DNA of 64,000 bases from contig JAWKTX010000003.1 of the NCBI GenBank assembly GCA_041398825.1, forward strand, positions 501,986 through 565,985, written 5' to 3'. The position numbers were made by a program, and so were the translations under genes. The stretch is from Planctomycetaceae bacterium (lineage in GTDB: Bacteria; Planctomycetota; Planctomycetia; Planctomycetales; Planctomycetaceae). Of the stretch, positions 25,943 through 35,077 are shown in pieces (the first letter of the stretch is position 1; each line of letters begins with the position of its first letter). The notes under the pieces are model-generated. The model worked only from the letters and a program-made list of their open reading frames with translations, was not told the origin of the DNA and ran no database searches.

Positions 25943-26856
25943 TTCTTTTGCGCGGGCGCGTCGTTGAGACGCGTTGCCAGATGGTCACCGATGCGAGCGT
26001 AAAGTTCTCGATACTGACTGGAATGTTCAACCAGATCTTTGTCAAACCGAATGCGGTTGGGTTCGAAGAGAGTAATTGTGGATGAACCTCCGAAGCGAAA
26101 GTAGCCTTTTTCATCACCTTTGTTCACCGGGGAACCAGGCTGGTAGGTCTGGCGGATACTGCCAACACAGGTAGCTCCAACTTCCAGCAGCAGGACCTGA
26201 CCCAATGTTTCCGTTTGCAGTTTTGTCAGACAGCGCTTGTTGGTGGCCAGAATCCGGATGTTCTGACGCAATGCGATGGGATTGACAGAATACAGAGGTC
26301 CATTGATCAGTCTGGTTGTCCCGGGAATACCGGCGGCGGGAAAGTGAAATCGATGGTAATCGACTGGGCATAGTCTGGAAAGAAGCAGGCTGCCGCTGGC
26401 ATACTGTTCGGCCAGAGTATCATCCGCCAGAAGTTCCCGCAGGCTGAACATCTGCCCTTTGACGAACAGCCCTTCGCATTGCGATAAATCCGGCACACAC
26501 AGGTGCCGGCCATCGGCGGGAAACACCACAGAATCAACGTGCGAATCAATGGGCCGCGCTTCAGGTTTCAGTTGACGGAAAAAGAACTCGTTGAAGTTTG
26601 CAAAATCGTCAACAGGGCGAACGAATTCCGATGCGTCCAGTTCATACTCTTTAATGAACGGAGCAATCCTGGCCCGCGTGGACGGCTGATCCATCTTCCA
26701 CCCGTACCACTGTGAGAAAAAGGCTCGCTTGACCAGCGCATGAAGTGACATTCGTCCGGCGAGTGTTCCGTAGGTCCATCGCAGAGCTTTGTCGCCATAG
26801 ACTTTCTCCACGCAGGTTTGGTTTCGGTATCGGTCGAAGAAAACAATATCGTCCAT
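25939..26856 (-). CDS. psd: Phosphatidylserine decarboxylase proenzyme
   Basis: A 305-residue pyruvoyl enzyme that makes phosphatidylethanolamine from phosphatidylserine. Motifs are 'FNEFFFRQLKPEARPID', 'VVFPADGRHLC', 'LCPVDYHRFHFPAAG' (catalytic His), 'TLGQVLLLEVGATCVGSI' and near the end 'EKGYFRFGGSSTITLF', where cleavage before the serine in GGSS forms the pyruvoyl group. The start at 26856 begins MDDIVFFDRYRN; a longer frame adds 53 Arg/Pro-rich residues that look non-coding. The stop overlaps the cytochrome gene start (ATGA), an unusual partner for lipid synthesis. Confidence 0.93.
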   Translation of the reverse strand: MDDIVFFDRYRNQTCVEKVYGDKALRWTYGTLAGRMSLHALVKRAFFSQWYGWKMDQPSTRARIAPFIKEYELDASEFVRPVDDFANFNEFFFRQLKPEARPIDSHVDSVVFPADGRHLCVPDLSQCEGLFVKGQMFSLRELLADDTLAEQYASGSLLLSRLCPVDYHRFHFPAAGIPGTTRLINGPLYSVNPIALRQNIRILATNKRCLTKLQTETLGQVLLLEVGATCVGSIRQTYQPGSPVNKGDEKGYFRFGGSSTITLFEPNRIRFDKDLVEHSSQYRELYARIGDHLATRLNDAPAQKK

Positions 26857-27082
26857 GCGGTCACGGTGCGGCAAGGGGTGGGTTTGCGGTGGGAACCGGA
26901 TTGTTGCAGAACGTCGTGACTCTGTCGTGTGGGATGGCAAAACGCGGCACGATTCTCCAGGTGGTGCGAATCTTCTACCGGCAGGAACCGTGTCCCGGCG
27001 TGGACGAAAATTCAACGAGTGTCTTCGGCGAATTGCCTCACCGTTGTCTTTCTCTTCCGCACTTTCAGATGGCTGGTGTCTT

Positions 27083-27535
27083 TTATCGGTTCATCAGGAA
27101 AGTTGCGACGTTGTCGAGGAACTGTCGCAGTGTCGCTGAAACATTGTCAGCAAAGTTGCATTCGTTGATGGCGTTACTCATGAGCTGCACCCAGCGGTCC
27201 CGAGCTGCCTGATTGACAGCGAAGGGGGCATGTCGCATGCGAAGCCGAGGATGACCACGGTGTTGAAGATAATCCTGTGGGCCACCAAATCTGAAGATCA
27301 GGAACATTCGAAGCCGTTCTTCAGCACCATGAAGATCATCGCGGGGATACATGGGCCCAAGAATATCATCCAGCGGGATTTGTTTGTAAAACGCCGCTAC
27401 CATGCGCGCTATGCCTTCGGACCCAATGACACTGTAAATTTGATTTTCAGTCAGTGGACTCTGGTTCGATGGCGATTCATCCGATGGAGATTGGTCGAAG
27501 GTCGTCGATTCGGTCACAATGGGCTCGCCGGTCAA
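27083..27535 (-). CDS. Group II truncated haemoglobin
   Basis: A 150-residue globin of the GlbO/group II type. The globin core starts near residue 32: 'IYSVIGSEGIARMVAAFYKQ', 'ILGPMYPRDDLHGAEERLRM', 'FLIFRFGGPQDYLQHRGHPR' and 'LRMRHAPFAV' with the proximal histidine in RHAPF, then 'RDRWVQLMSNAI'. Such proteins bind oxygen or handle NO/peroxide. The first 31 residues are a Ser/Pro/Gln-rich extension containing repeated 'SPSDESPSNQSP', unusual for the family. It diverges from the CehA-like gene across about 65 bases. Confidence 0.92.
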   Translation of the reverse strand: MTGEPIVTESTTFDQSPSDESPSNQSPLTENQIYSVIGSEGIARMVAAFYKQIPLDDILGPMYPRDDLHGAEERLRMFLIFRFGGPQDYLQHRGHPRLRMRHAPFAVNQAARDRWVQLMSNAINECNFADNVSATLRQFLDNVATFLMNR

Positions 27536-27600
27536 TGGTAGTCGCAGGTTGCTGTCAGGATTGTCCGCATTGCAACGTTTTTCGGAAGAGGGATCAATCC

Positions 27601-29289
27601 ATGTTCGCGTCCCGGCTCAATGTCAGCTGTCGATTCTATGTCGAGCGAATTCTTGCCGCCCTGTGTTGCTGCCTCGCAGTGTCCGTAACGCAAGCCACCG
27701 GAGCTGAATTCCGTGGCGTGGTGCTTGATGCCGATTCCGAGATGCCGGTTGCCGCTCGCATCTATGTTCGGGACAGCGACGGAGATTGGTTGTTCGTCGA
27801 AACGGCTGCATCAGATGGCAGTGCGTTTCCCTACAGCGAACAATGGGTCCCAATGCCTGACTCTACAGAAAAACATACGACGGTTTCAGCGCACCCGTTT
27901 CGGATTGAGCTGCCAGCGGGTACCTACACTATTCGGATCGAACGAGGGAAGGAGTACTTGCCTCTGTCCTGTGCGATCACGATGACAGATCAGCCGCAGC
28001 ATGTTGATTTCCGGCTGCAACGATTTGTTAATGCCGCAGAGCGTGGATGGTATTCCGGCGAAACACACGTCCATCGTCGTTTGCAGGAACTGCCAAATGT
28101 GATGATGGCCGAGGATTTGAACGTCGCGTTTCCAGTTGCCTTCTGGACGGTACGATCAGATCGACCACCTGATCTGGAACCTTCTCCTTTACGTCGTCAG
28201 GGACCGTCTCCGTTTGGCGCCAGGCAGGATGCAGGTCGGAATCCTGTCTTCGTGGATCGGCAGCACGTGATTTTTCCTCGCAATACAGAGTACGAGATTT
28301 TTTCGATCGGTGATCATCGCCATGTGCTGGGCGCGGTTTTCATTCTGAATCATCAGTCCGTCTTCCGTCAGTTGGTCCCACCGGTTCGCAATCTTGCGGA
28401 ACAGGCACACCGCGAGGGTGCTTTGCTGGATCTGGATAAACATTCGTGGCCGTGGTCCATGATGCTGGTGCCTGTGGCAAACGTGGATTTGTTCGAGCTT
28501 TCGAATAACAGTGTTTGGCGGACGAACTTTGGGTTTAATCGTGTGTCAGATTCGATTCCCGATTGGATGAAAGTTGAATACGAAAGTCCGGGCGTCTTAA
28601 CCGAATGGGGCTGGCTGCAATATGGATTTGAATGCTGGTATGCACTTCTGAATTGCGGGTTCCGTCTGAGTCCTTCTGCCGGTACCGCCTCCGGTGTTCA
28701 TCCTGTGCCGCTGGGATACAGTCGTGTTTATGTACAGACAGGAAGTTCATTCGATTATGAAAAATGGCTGACAGGATTGAAGGCCGGGCACAGCTTTGTC
28801 ACGAACGGGCCAATGTTGTTTGCCACGATCAACAAAGAACATCCGGGTACAGCACATCCATTTTCCGAAGACGGCGGGGAATTGCCGATACACGTGGAAG
28901 TTGTCAGTCAGTTTTCTGCATCTCTGGTTGAGATTCTTCAAAATGGGCGTGTTGTTGCATCCATCGTCCCGCAATCAACGGTCGATGCAACAGGAGCATC
29001 CAGGACTGTGATTGACGAGTCCATTGCCGTAAGAACATCCGGCTGGATTGCCGTTCGAGTGATTGAAAATCAACCCGATGGCAGGAAACGCTTCGCCCAT
29101 TCCGCGCCGTGGTATGTATCTGTGCAGAATCGACCAATGCGGCCTCGACGTGAACAGGTTGAGTACTTTCTGCAACTCATGGATACGGAGATCATTCGCA
29201 ACAAGGACATTCTGCCCGCCGAATCTCTGGCAGAAATCGAACAGGCACGAGATGTCTACCAGAGTCTTCTGGATGAAAGTGAACCCTGA
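27601..29289 (+). CDS. CehA/McbA family PHP-type metallohydrolase, secreted
   Basis: A 562-residue exported protein. ATG 27601 follows GAGGG and starts a signal peptide (about 1-33); upstream in-frame residues overlap the globin promoter and are not credible. An N-terminal beta domain ('FRGVVLDADSEMPVAARIYV') is followed by the PHP-like hydrolase domain with the metal motif 'GWYSGETHVHRRLQ' (HxH) and 'LLDLDKHSWPW'. CehA and McbA are carbaryl hydrolases, but planctomycete members are broad and uncharacterised, so the substrate is unknown. Residues near 195-220 (PSPLRRQGPSPFGARQDAGR) look like an inserted translated repeat. The gene is convergent with the next one, 13 bases away. Confidence 0.82.
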   Translation: MFASRLNVSCRFYVERILAALCCCLAVSVTQATGAEFRGVVLDADSEMPVAARIYVRDSDGDWLFVETAASDGSAFPYSEQWVPMPDSTEKHTTVSAHPFRIELPAGTYTIRIERGKEYLPLSCAITMTDQPQHVDFRLQRFVNAAERGWYSGETHVHRRLQELPNVMMAEDLNVAFPVAFWTVRSDRPPDLEPSPLRRQGPSPFGARQDAGRNPVFVDRQHVIFPRNTEYEIFSIGDHRHVLGAVFILNHQSVFRQLVPPVRNLAEQAHREGALLDLDKHSWPWSMMLVPVANVDLFELSNNSVWRTNFGFNRVSDSIPDWMKVEYESPGVLTEWGWLQYGFECWYALLNCGFRLSPSAGTASGVHPVPLGYSRVYVQTGSSFDYEKWLTGLKAGHSFVTNGPMLFATINKEHPGTAHPFSEDGGELPIHVEVVSQFSASLVEILQNGRVVASIVPQSTVDATGASRTVIDESIAVRTSGWIAVRVIENQPDGRKRFAHSAPWYVSVQNRPMRPRREQVEYFLQLMDTEIIRNKDILPAESLAEIEQARDVYQSLLDESEP

Positions 29290-29302
29290 ATGCCTGGATG
29301 TC

Positions 29303-31177
29303 CTACTCCTGAGTGATATCGATTCGCTGGTTGACTTCCACGTCGGCCAAAGTCTGTGACGATCCATCAGGCCATTTGATTTCGACGGATTCGATTTCGG
29401 AGATAGTGCCCAGTCCAAAAGTCAGCGGAAGCTCAGACTGCGAGAGATAGCTGCGCGTTGGCATAACCTGCTGTTGCATTGTTTGATCTGCCAGACGCAC
29501 GCTGACCTGAGCGCCGATCGCATCGAGGTTGCACTGTGTTCCCGTTAGTTTCAGCTGAAGCCAGTGATGCCCCAGGTTCTGGTCGTTTCTCAGGAGCCTC
29601 GGTCTGGCACCGGTTGCCGTGATCAAAAGGTCCTGATCGCCATCTCCATCGATATCTGCAACGGCAGATCCACGCCCCACAATGGGCTGCAGGAACTCTT
29701 CACCACAATGGTTCAAATCAACAGGCATGAACTCTGTGCTTTGTTCCGGTCCGCAATTCCAGAACAACTGGGGTGGCTGTTCGTAAGTCTGACTCGGCTG
29801 AACTCGATTGATATCTTCTTCCAGATGTCCATTGGCAGCAAACAAATCCATGCGCCCATCGAGATCATAGTCGACATAGCAAACGCCAAAAGTAAGATTC
29901 AACCGGGTGTTGGGTCCCAGCCCCGTGGAAATGGCTTCATCGGCAAACTGAAGACCAGCGTCACCGGAGACGTAGAGAGCCGTCATTTCATTTGCGAAGT
30001 TGCCAATGGCAATACCAACGGAGCCATTATTGCGAAACGTGGATGTATCAATTCCCATCGCCCCGCGCGCATTGCCATTCATGTCGAATGCTAGTCCTGC
30101 AATGGCGGCGGTTTCTTCGAACCTGCCTTTTCCGGTGTTCCGAAACAGGAAGTTCTGCACCGTATCGTTGGCGACGACGATATCCATCCATCCGTCAGAA
30201 TCGAGATCTCTGAACGTCACTCCAAGTGACTTACCCATCGCCGTACCCTGCGCGGGATTGAGGACGCGGATGCCTGCCTGCTCTGAGATATCCGTAAATT
30301 TTCCGTCTCCATCATTCTGATAAAGGAACGAGAAGGAGCCTTCGAAGTTTTGAGGGCGACCGTAAGCGCGTCCGCCTCCAGTGAGCTGGAAGTCCTGTGA
30401 CTTGTCAAACTCTGACGTCCACGTCAGGTAGTTGCATACAAACAAATCAAGGTCCGAATCGTTGTCGAAGTCGAACCAGCCACAACTTGTGCTCCAGTCT
30501 GATTCGGTACCTGAGACGCCAGCCGTATCCGTGATGTCCAGAAACTTGCCGTTCCCCAGATTTCGAAACAGGTGATTCTTTCCGAGTGCAGAAAGAAATA
30601 CGTCGACGCGTCCGTCATTATCAAAGTCTCCGACGGCGGCTCCCATGCCGTAAGTTGTGATGCCAATCCCGGACCCTTCTGTAACATCCTCGAACTGGCC
30701 ATTTCCGGCGTTCTTGTACAACCGGGTGGATGGCGATGGGCGGTCCGGGTGAATTGTCCAGACGTTCGAATTCACCAGCAGCAGATCCTGGTCTCCATCC
30801 TGATCATAGTCGAAGAACGCGCAGCCACCGCCCATTGTTTCCGGAAGCAGTTTTTCACCGGATGCTCCGTTCTCGTGAATAAAGTCGATGCCGGAAGATT
30901 CGGTAATATCCGTGAAACGAACGACAGGCATGGTGGCTTCTGATGCCAGCCGGGCTTTCGCTTCAACGACCGGAGTTTGCGGGGCGACAACGACCGGGGC
31001 CGGTCGATTGTGCCACCAGACGGTCGTTACCACGATGATTCCAATCGTGAAAAGTACCAGCGTCGACCACTTCAGAGCGGTGACAATGACCGCGTCGTCT
31101 CTTTCTTCTCCTTCCGTAAGTTGATCATTCAATGGTTCTTTGGGTGGTTTGGGATTGTTCTTTTGTGGACGATTCAT
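29303..31177 (-). CDS. FG-GAP/VCBS repeat protein with ASPIC/UnbV C-terminus (CRTAC1-like)
   Basis: A 624-residue membrane-anchored protein. ATG 31177 has GGGAGG upstream and overlaps the previous stop by ATGA. One membrane segment lies at about 33-52. The rest is a seven-bladed integrin-like propeller built of FG-GAP/VCBS repeats with calcium loops such as 'FFDYDQDGDQDLLLVN', 'VGDFDNDGRVDVFL' and 'VDYDLDGRMDLFAANGH'. The end is an ASPIC/UnbV domain ('LDAIGAQVSVRL', 'FGLGTISEIESVEIKWPDG'). It is always likely to act with the multi-heme/TPR cytochrome encoded just upstream. No reaction is known. Confidence 0.92.
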   Translation of the reverse strand: MNRPQKNNPKPPKEPLNDQLTEGEERDDAVIVTALKWSTLVLFTIGIIVVTTVWWHNRPAPVVVAPQTPVVEAKARLASEATMPVVRFTDITESSGIDFIHENGASGEKLLPETMGGGCAFFDYDQDGDQDLLLVNSNVWTIHPDRPSPSTRLYKNAGNGQFEDVTEGSGIGITTYGMGAAVGDFDNDGRVDVFLSALGKNHLFRNLGNGKFLDITDTAGVSGTESDWSTSCGWFDFDNDSDLDLFVCNYLTWTSEFDKSQDFQLTGGGRAYGRPQNFEGSFSFLYQNDGDGKFTDISEQAGIRVLNPAQGTAMGKSLGVTFRDLDSDGWMDIVVANDTVQNFLFRNTGKGRFEETAAIAGLAFDMNGNARGAMGIDTSTFRNNGSVGIAIGNFANEMTALYVSGDAGLQFADEAISTGLGPNTRLNLTFGVCYVDYDLDGRMDLFAANGHLEEDINRVQPSQTYEQPPQLFWNCGPEQSTEFMPVDLNHCGEEFLQPIVGRGSAVADIDGDGDQDLLITATGARPRLLRNDQNLGHHWLQLKLTGTQCNLDAIGAQVSVRLADQTMQQQVMPTRSYLSQSELPLTFGLGTISEIESVEIKWPDGSSQTLADVEVNQRIDITQE

Positions 31178-34101
31178 TCTGCACCTCCCGCCTGTTGATA
31201 CTCGGTGGTTGACGTGGTTGCCGACTCCTGAGTCGTACCAGGTCGTGCAGGTTGTTCCTGACGTTCCACAACGATCCACCCTGGTGCACCATCGCGTTGA
31301 AGGGAATACCTGACGATGGCTTCGGCCGCGTGATTGGCTGCCGGATACTTCTCTCGCGCAAGTCGAACGGCTCGCCCCTGGGCATTATCGTCCGGCTTAT
31401 AGCGTTGGTGCAGTGCAGCGTGCTCGGCCTCCTTTTCAGCGTCTCCGAGTTCGCGATAAAGGAGTTGAAGGTTATAGTGTGCCGTCAGTTGCTCAGGGTC
31501 TACTGTCAGCGTTTTCTGAAATTGCAACACTGCTTTCTGCCAGTATTCCTTTGCTTCGTCAGGATGATTTTGCCGGGCTTTTTGTCGTCCCAGATCGAAG
31601 TAGGTTTGCCCAAGAAGGTTGAGGACTTCGATATCAATACTGAAATCCAGGCCGCGTTCGATCATCGATGGAGTCCGGTCTTCGAGCACAGATCGGAAGT
31701 TTGTGACTGCTTCTTCCAGGTAACCCTGCTGGCGATTAACGATTCCGTTTAGCCAGGCCCACGTCCACCTTGGGAAGCCTTCCTGCTGTTCCATCCTGGC
31801 GGCCCGGCCGAGGGCATCAACAGCTTCATCGATTCGGCCTTCGAGGTTCAGAACCCGGGTAAGATTCAGTGGGCCGTCAAAGCGGCCAAGCTTTTCAACC
31901 TCCGCAAATGCATCTGCGGCCTGTCGAAGCTCTGCTTTCCCTTTCAGCAACAGCCCGATTCCATAGTCATTCCATCGCTGCCATGTGGGGATCTCGCGAT
32001 CTTCATTCACGATTTCGGCATCGATTCCTTCGACAGGAAATGTCACCAGGTCACTTGCCATCGTGGTCACTGGCAGATTGTTGACGTATGGCTGACCTGG
32101 TACATGTCCGCGGATTGTCTGCCCCAGTTTCTCATTTGCCTCGGCCACGAATTGCATGTAACGCTGGTCAAATTTGCGGTACTGAAGTTTTACCTCAACG
32201 GTAACGGGTTCGGTCAGGTCTTCCGGCAACAGCAGTTCGTAGTGTACCGTCTGGCCGGCACCGGGTGGAATCTGATGATTGTACAATGGTGTGAAGATAT
32301 CCTGAGCGTTGCGTCGGTCGATACGATTGCCATCACGATCGAGCATGAACACATTGATGAAGTGTGCCCAGGGATCAACTTCATTTTGTTTTGTTGAGTC
32401 AATTGCTCCGCTTCGACCAATGATTCTTTCGCCGGATCGGACTGTGACGTCCAGCCAGATTTCGTTGGAGTCCACTGTTCCCTGTGAGAACAAATGTCCA
32501 AGTTTCAGAGTGCGGACGACAGTGTCGATCAGGTACCTGCGACCAGGTTTGAGCTCTGGTAACTGCGGTCTTAGTGGTGCATAGAGTTTGCCATCAATTT
32601 CTCCGTCTTCATGGATCCCGAAAATGTCGACTCGCACATTGTCTTTCAGGAATTCCTGATGCGCCTTGATGATGTCCGCTTCGTCACGCAGCCATGCAAT
32701 TCCGGTGTTGGCAGAAGGGAACAGGTGATCATGGACACTCAGCTTTTGGGCATTGTCGAAGAATTGCGCACCAAAGTCGTCGGACGCCACAAGGGGCATA
32801 TGGCACTGGTTGCAGTTATCTTTGGTTTTCGGTGGATAGTAGAACGCCCTGGCGTTGTGTCCCGACACGCCACTCATGAGATAGGGGTCGTAATGATTCT
32901 GTCCTCGCAGGAATTCCTTGTAATGATTCAGCTCTTTCGGCAGGTGAACCTTGTGACAGGTTGAGCAGAATTCTGCGGATTTGTGGATCTCCGGTTTTAG
33001 AAATGTCTTCTTGTGGAAAGATGGTTTTGCTTTGACGAGCTGATTGTTGACCCATTGCAGGATTTCATTATCGCTTGTGGCGAAGGGGTAATGCAGCGGT
33101 TCTTCGATGGTGTAATCCGCGTTCCCTCGCTGGCTGTTCACGTGAGTGATCGCATGGCACACCGTGCACGTAATTCCTGCGTGTGCCGTTGGATGATTGG
33201 TGACATCGAACTTCGGATCGTCGAACGCTCCACTAAAAAAGGGAACAGGGTCGTGGCATCCTGCGCACCATCGAGAAGCCTGAACAGATCCGTCACGCTG
33301 CAGTGTGACGGCACGCGTTTCATTGACCGATGCGAGATAAGGCGGATTGTTGAACGAACTGAAACGGTGAACACTCTGGCTCCAGCCAGCATGGACGTCC
33401 GCATGACACCTTTTGCAGTAATTGTCGTTCATCAGCGCAGCGGCAGGGATGAAGTTGCCGGAAGATGTTCTGGCCAGTGATGGCTGGAAGTATCTGGCGC
33501 CAGAAGCGGGCCCGACTGCATTCCACTGGCGGGGATCCTGAGAATGCATTGCAACGCCGACAGCCACTGCAGTTGCCACTAACCCCGCGTACGTCAGTCC
33601 GATACGCCATTGTATTTTTGGCCCGGCAAGCCGATGCAGCCAATACAGCCAGCCGGCAAAGAGCGGGCTTGCGACGTGCGCCCAGTAAACCATGCTGCGG
33701 CCCGTTGGGTTGCGAAGATTGAAGTTCCCGATCCGCATTAACAGAAACCCGGAGACCAGAACGACTATGGATGTCGTGAACAGGACGTACCCAATGCGAA
33801 CAGCGCGACGATTTTTGCGATGGCGGGTTGCCAGCAGATGAATGACGCCGAAGACAATGAATGGGACAACAAACAGCATTCCCAGTGCAAGGTGCGCAAG
33901 GAACATGTATTGGTAGAAATAGTTCTGGTAAGTGCGCTGCGAGTACCATTCCAGGGCCGTGATACTGACCAGGTACACGGCGTTCGCTCCAAGCAGGGCG
34001 CTGAGAGCGAAGATGACATAAAGAAGTTTCCTGAGACGCGGTCCGACAGCGCGGACGTACTTGCGCGCAGGCGCACTTACGTTCGGGGAAGGCTGATCCA
34101 T
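31174..34101 (-). CDS. Multi-heme cytochrome c with TPR domain, membrane-anchored
   Basis: A 975-residue protein. The start at 34101 is favoured because the longer frame to 34224 adds 41 poorly credible residues. The N-terminus holds about five membrane helices (about 24-185), resembling a cytochrome b-type membrane module. Five CxxCH sites follow at about 228 (CKRCH), 275 (CAGCH), 310 (CTVCH), 377 (CSTCH) and 428 (CNQCH), as in cytochrome c554/NrfA-like proteins. A beta domain precedes TPR-like helices (about 725-930), with 'AADAFAEVEKLGRFDGPLNL' and 'VLQFQKTLTVDPEQLTAHYN'. It likely carries electrons between the membrane and periplasmic partners. The stop overlaps the FG-GAP protein start, so the two are a coupled pair. 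Confidence 0.88.
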   Translation of the reverse strand: MDQPSPNVSAPARKYVRAVGPRLRKLLYVIFALSALLGANAVYLVSITALEWYSQRTYQNYFYQYMFLAHLALGMLFVVPFIVFGVIHLLATRHRKNRRAVRIGYVLFTTSIVVLVSGFLLMRIGNFNLRNPTGRSMVYWAHVASPLFAGWLYWLHRLAGPKIQWRIGLTYAGLVATAVAVGVAMHSQDPRQWNAVGPASGARYFQPSLARTSSGNFIPAAALMNDNYCKRCHADVHAGWSQSVHRFSSFNNPPYLASVNETRAVTLQRDGSVQASRWCAGCHDPVPFFSGAFDDPKFDVTNHPTAHAGITCTVCHAITHVNSQRGNADYTIEEPLHYPFATSDNEILQWVNNQLVKAKPSFHKKTFLKPEIHKSAEFCSTCHKVHLPKELNHYKEFLRGQNHYDPYLMSGVSGHNARAFYYPPKTKDNCNQCHMPLVASDDFGAQFFDNAQKLSVHDHLFPSANTGIAWLRDEADIIKAHQEFLKDNVRVDIFGIHEDGEIDGKLYAPLRPQLPELKPGRRYLIDTVVRTLKLGHLFSQGTVDSNEIWLDVTVRSGERIIGRSGAIDSTKQNEVDPWAHFINVFMLDRDGNRIDRRNAQDIFTPLYNHQIPPGAGQTVHYELLLPEDLTEPVTVEVKLQYRKFDQRYMQFVAEANEKLGQTIRGHVPGQPYVNNLPVTTMASDLVTFPVEGIDAEIVNEDREIPTWQRWNDYGIGLLLKGKAELRQAADAFAEVEKLGRFDGPLNLTRVLNLEGRIDEAVDALGRAARMEQQEGFPRWTWAWLNGIVNRQQGYLEEAVTNFRSVLEDRTPSMIERGLDFSIDIEVLNLLGQTYFDLGRQKARQNHPDEAKEYWQKAVLQFQKTLTVDPEQLTAHYNLQLLYRELGDAEKEAEHAALHQRYKPDDNAQGRAVRLAREKYPAANHAAEAIVRYSLQRDGAPGWIVVERQEQPARPGTTQESATTSTTEYQQAGGAE

Positions 34102-34374
34102 AGTGCTACTTTCCGTCAGAATTCTGCTGTTAAATCGGGGTTGACCAGCGCATGAGCGGCGCAGGCGACAACAGAGCTGAGGAACGGAAAGGGGGCCAGC
34201 GGAAACGACATCGTCTTTCAGCAATGTCGTACTGTACGATCAAACGGAATTCTCACGTCGCAACATCCGTCTGCAGTTGCGCCCGCGTGGGCAGACTGCA
34301 GCAATTTCGAAGGATGGGAGAAAACGGATAACCACGATCAGCGCAGAACGCGATCAGCACAGCCACACTGTTCC
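34102..34374. other. Spacer with two inverted repeats
   Basis: ACGACAT (34205-34211) pairs with ATGTCGT (34224-34230), and TCGTACTGTACGA (34227-34239) is a 6-bp palindrome with one central base. They may be operator-like sites upstream of the multi-heme gene. No gene was found. Confidence 0.3.
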
Positions 34375-34809
34375 TCAGCAGATTGCTGATTTGGGCGGAC
34401 GGAACAGCGAATCAAGACAGACATCCTGAATGAACTGGAACAATTGATGATCAAAGCGTTCAATTTCTACACATGGCATGGAACGCCAATCATTCAGACA
34501 GGCTGATTCGTTGACGAGTCTCTGATCGGGGATCGAAGGGGCGAAAGGAGACGCAGGGGAACCAGAGCAGCCCGGGCCGCTGCATGGGGCATTTTGCCTG
34601 CGTTTCGATCTCGATGCATCTGAATCTGTCGCATGGTCCTGTTGTGTCGCGGGCCGTTGGGCTGACTGCATGGAGGACGACGGTTTCATATCGTGTCGAG
34701 AAACCGGGACACCATTGCGAAAGAGGTAGTCGCCGCATCCGGCCGAAACTTCTTCGGAAAGCACAATGCCTGCGACCAGAACCGTGGCAATTGCGAGAAA
34801 TGACTTCAC
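34375..34809 (-). CDS. Small secreted Cys-rich hypothetical protein
   Basis: A 144-residue protein with a clear signal peptide (KSFLAIATVLVAGIVLSEEV, cleaving near SAG-C). The mature part begins GCGDYLFRNG, a sequence start I recognise as recurrent in planctomycete secreted proteins, and contains 'CSGPGCSGSPASPFAPS' and three further cysteines. GTG 34809 gives the best signal peptide; an ATG at 34869 gives 20 more residues before it. Function unknown. It stands alone between the multi-heme gene and the transglutaminase-like gene, transcribed on the same strand. Confidence 0.6.
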   Translation of the reverse strand: MKSFLAIATVLVAGIVLSEEVSAGCGDYLFRNGVPVSRHDMKPSSSMQSAQRPATQQDHATDSDASRSKRRQNAPCSGPGCSGSPASPFAPSIPDQRLVNESACLNDWRSMPCVEIERFDHQLFQFIQDVCLDSLFRPPKSAIC

Positions 34810-35077
34810 CGCGCAGCGACCGCCCACTGAAGGGGAGCACGCCTGGCTTTCACGAGGTGGGTGAAGCATTTTGAGAAGATTCCGAGGTGATGAGATCTCA
34901 CCGGATTATGACAACCATTGTCTGCTACATTGAAGTTACCGTGAGCAGGAACGGCAAGTGAAAAGTGCGATCAGTTCCGGATTGTTACGGAACAGTAGTG
35001 CAGGGCGTTGGGCCAATCCGAACGGTTTTCGCTTTTCATGGGATCACACTGCGGGATTCGAAACGCTGGCAAGAGGC
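34810..35077. other. Spacer without recognised gene
   Basis: Only short out-of-family reading frames are present. It probably contains the promoter of the small secreted protein on the minus strand. I see no clear terminator for the transglutaminase-like gene. Confidence 0.5.

Noticed and set aside
26857..27015. 53-residue extension of phosphatidylserine decarboxylase
   Set aside because: Arg/Pro-rich, unlike the family; MDDIVFFDRYRN is the natural start.
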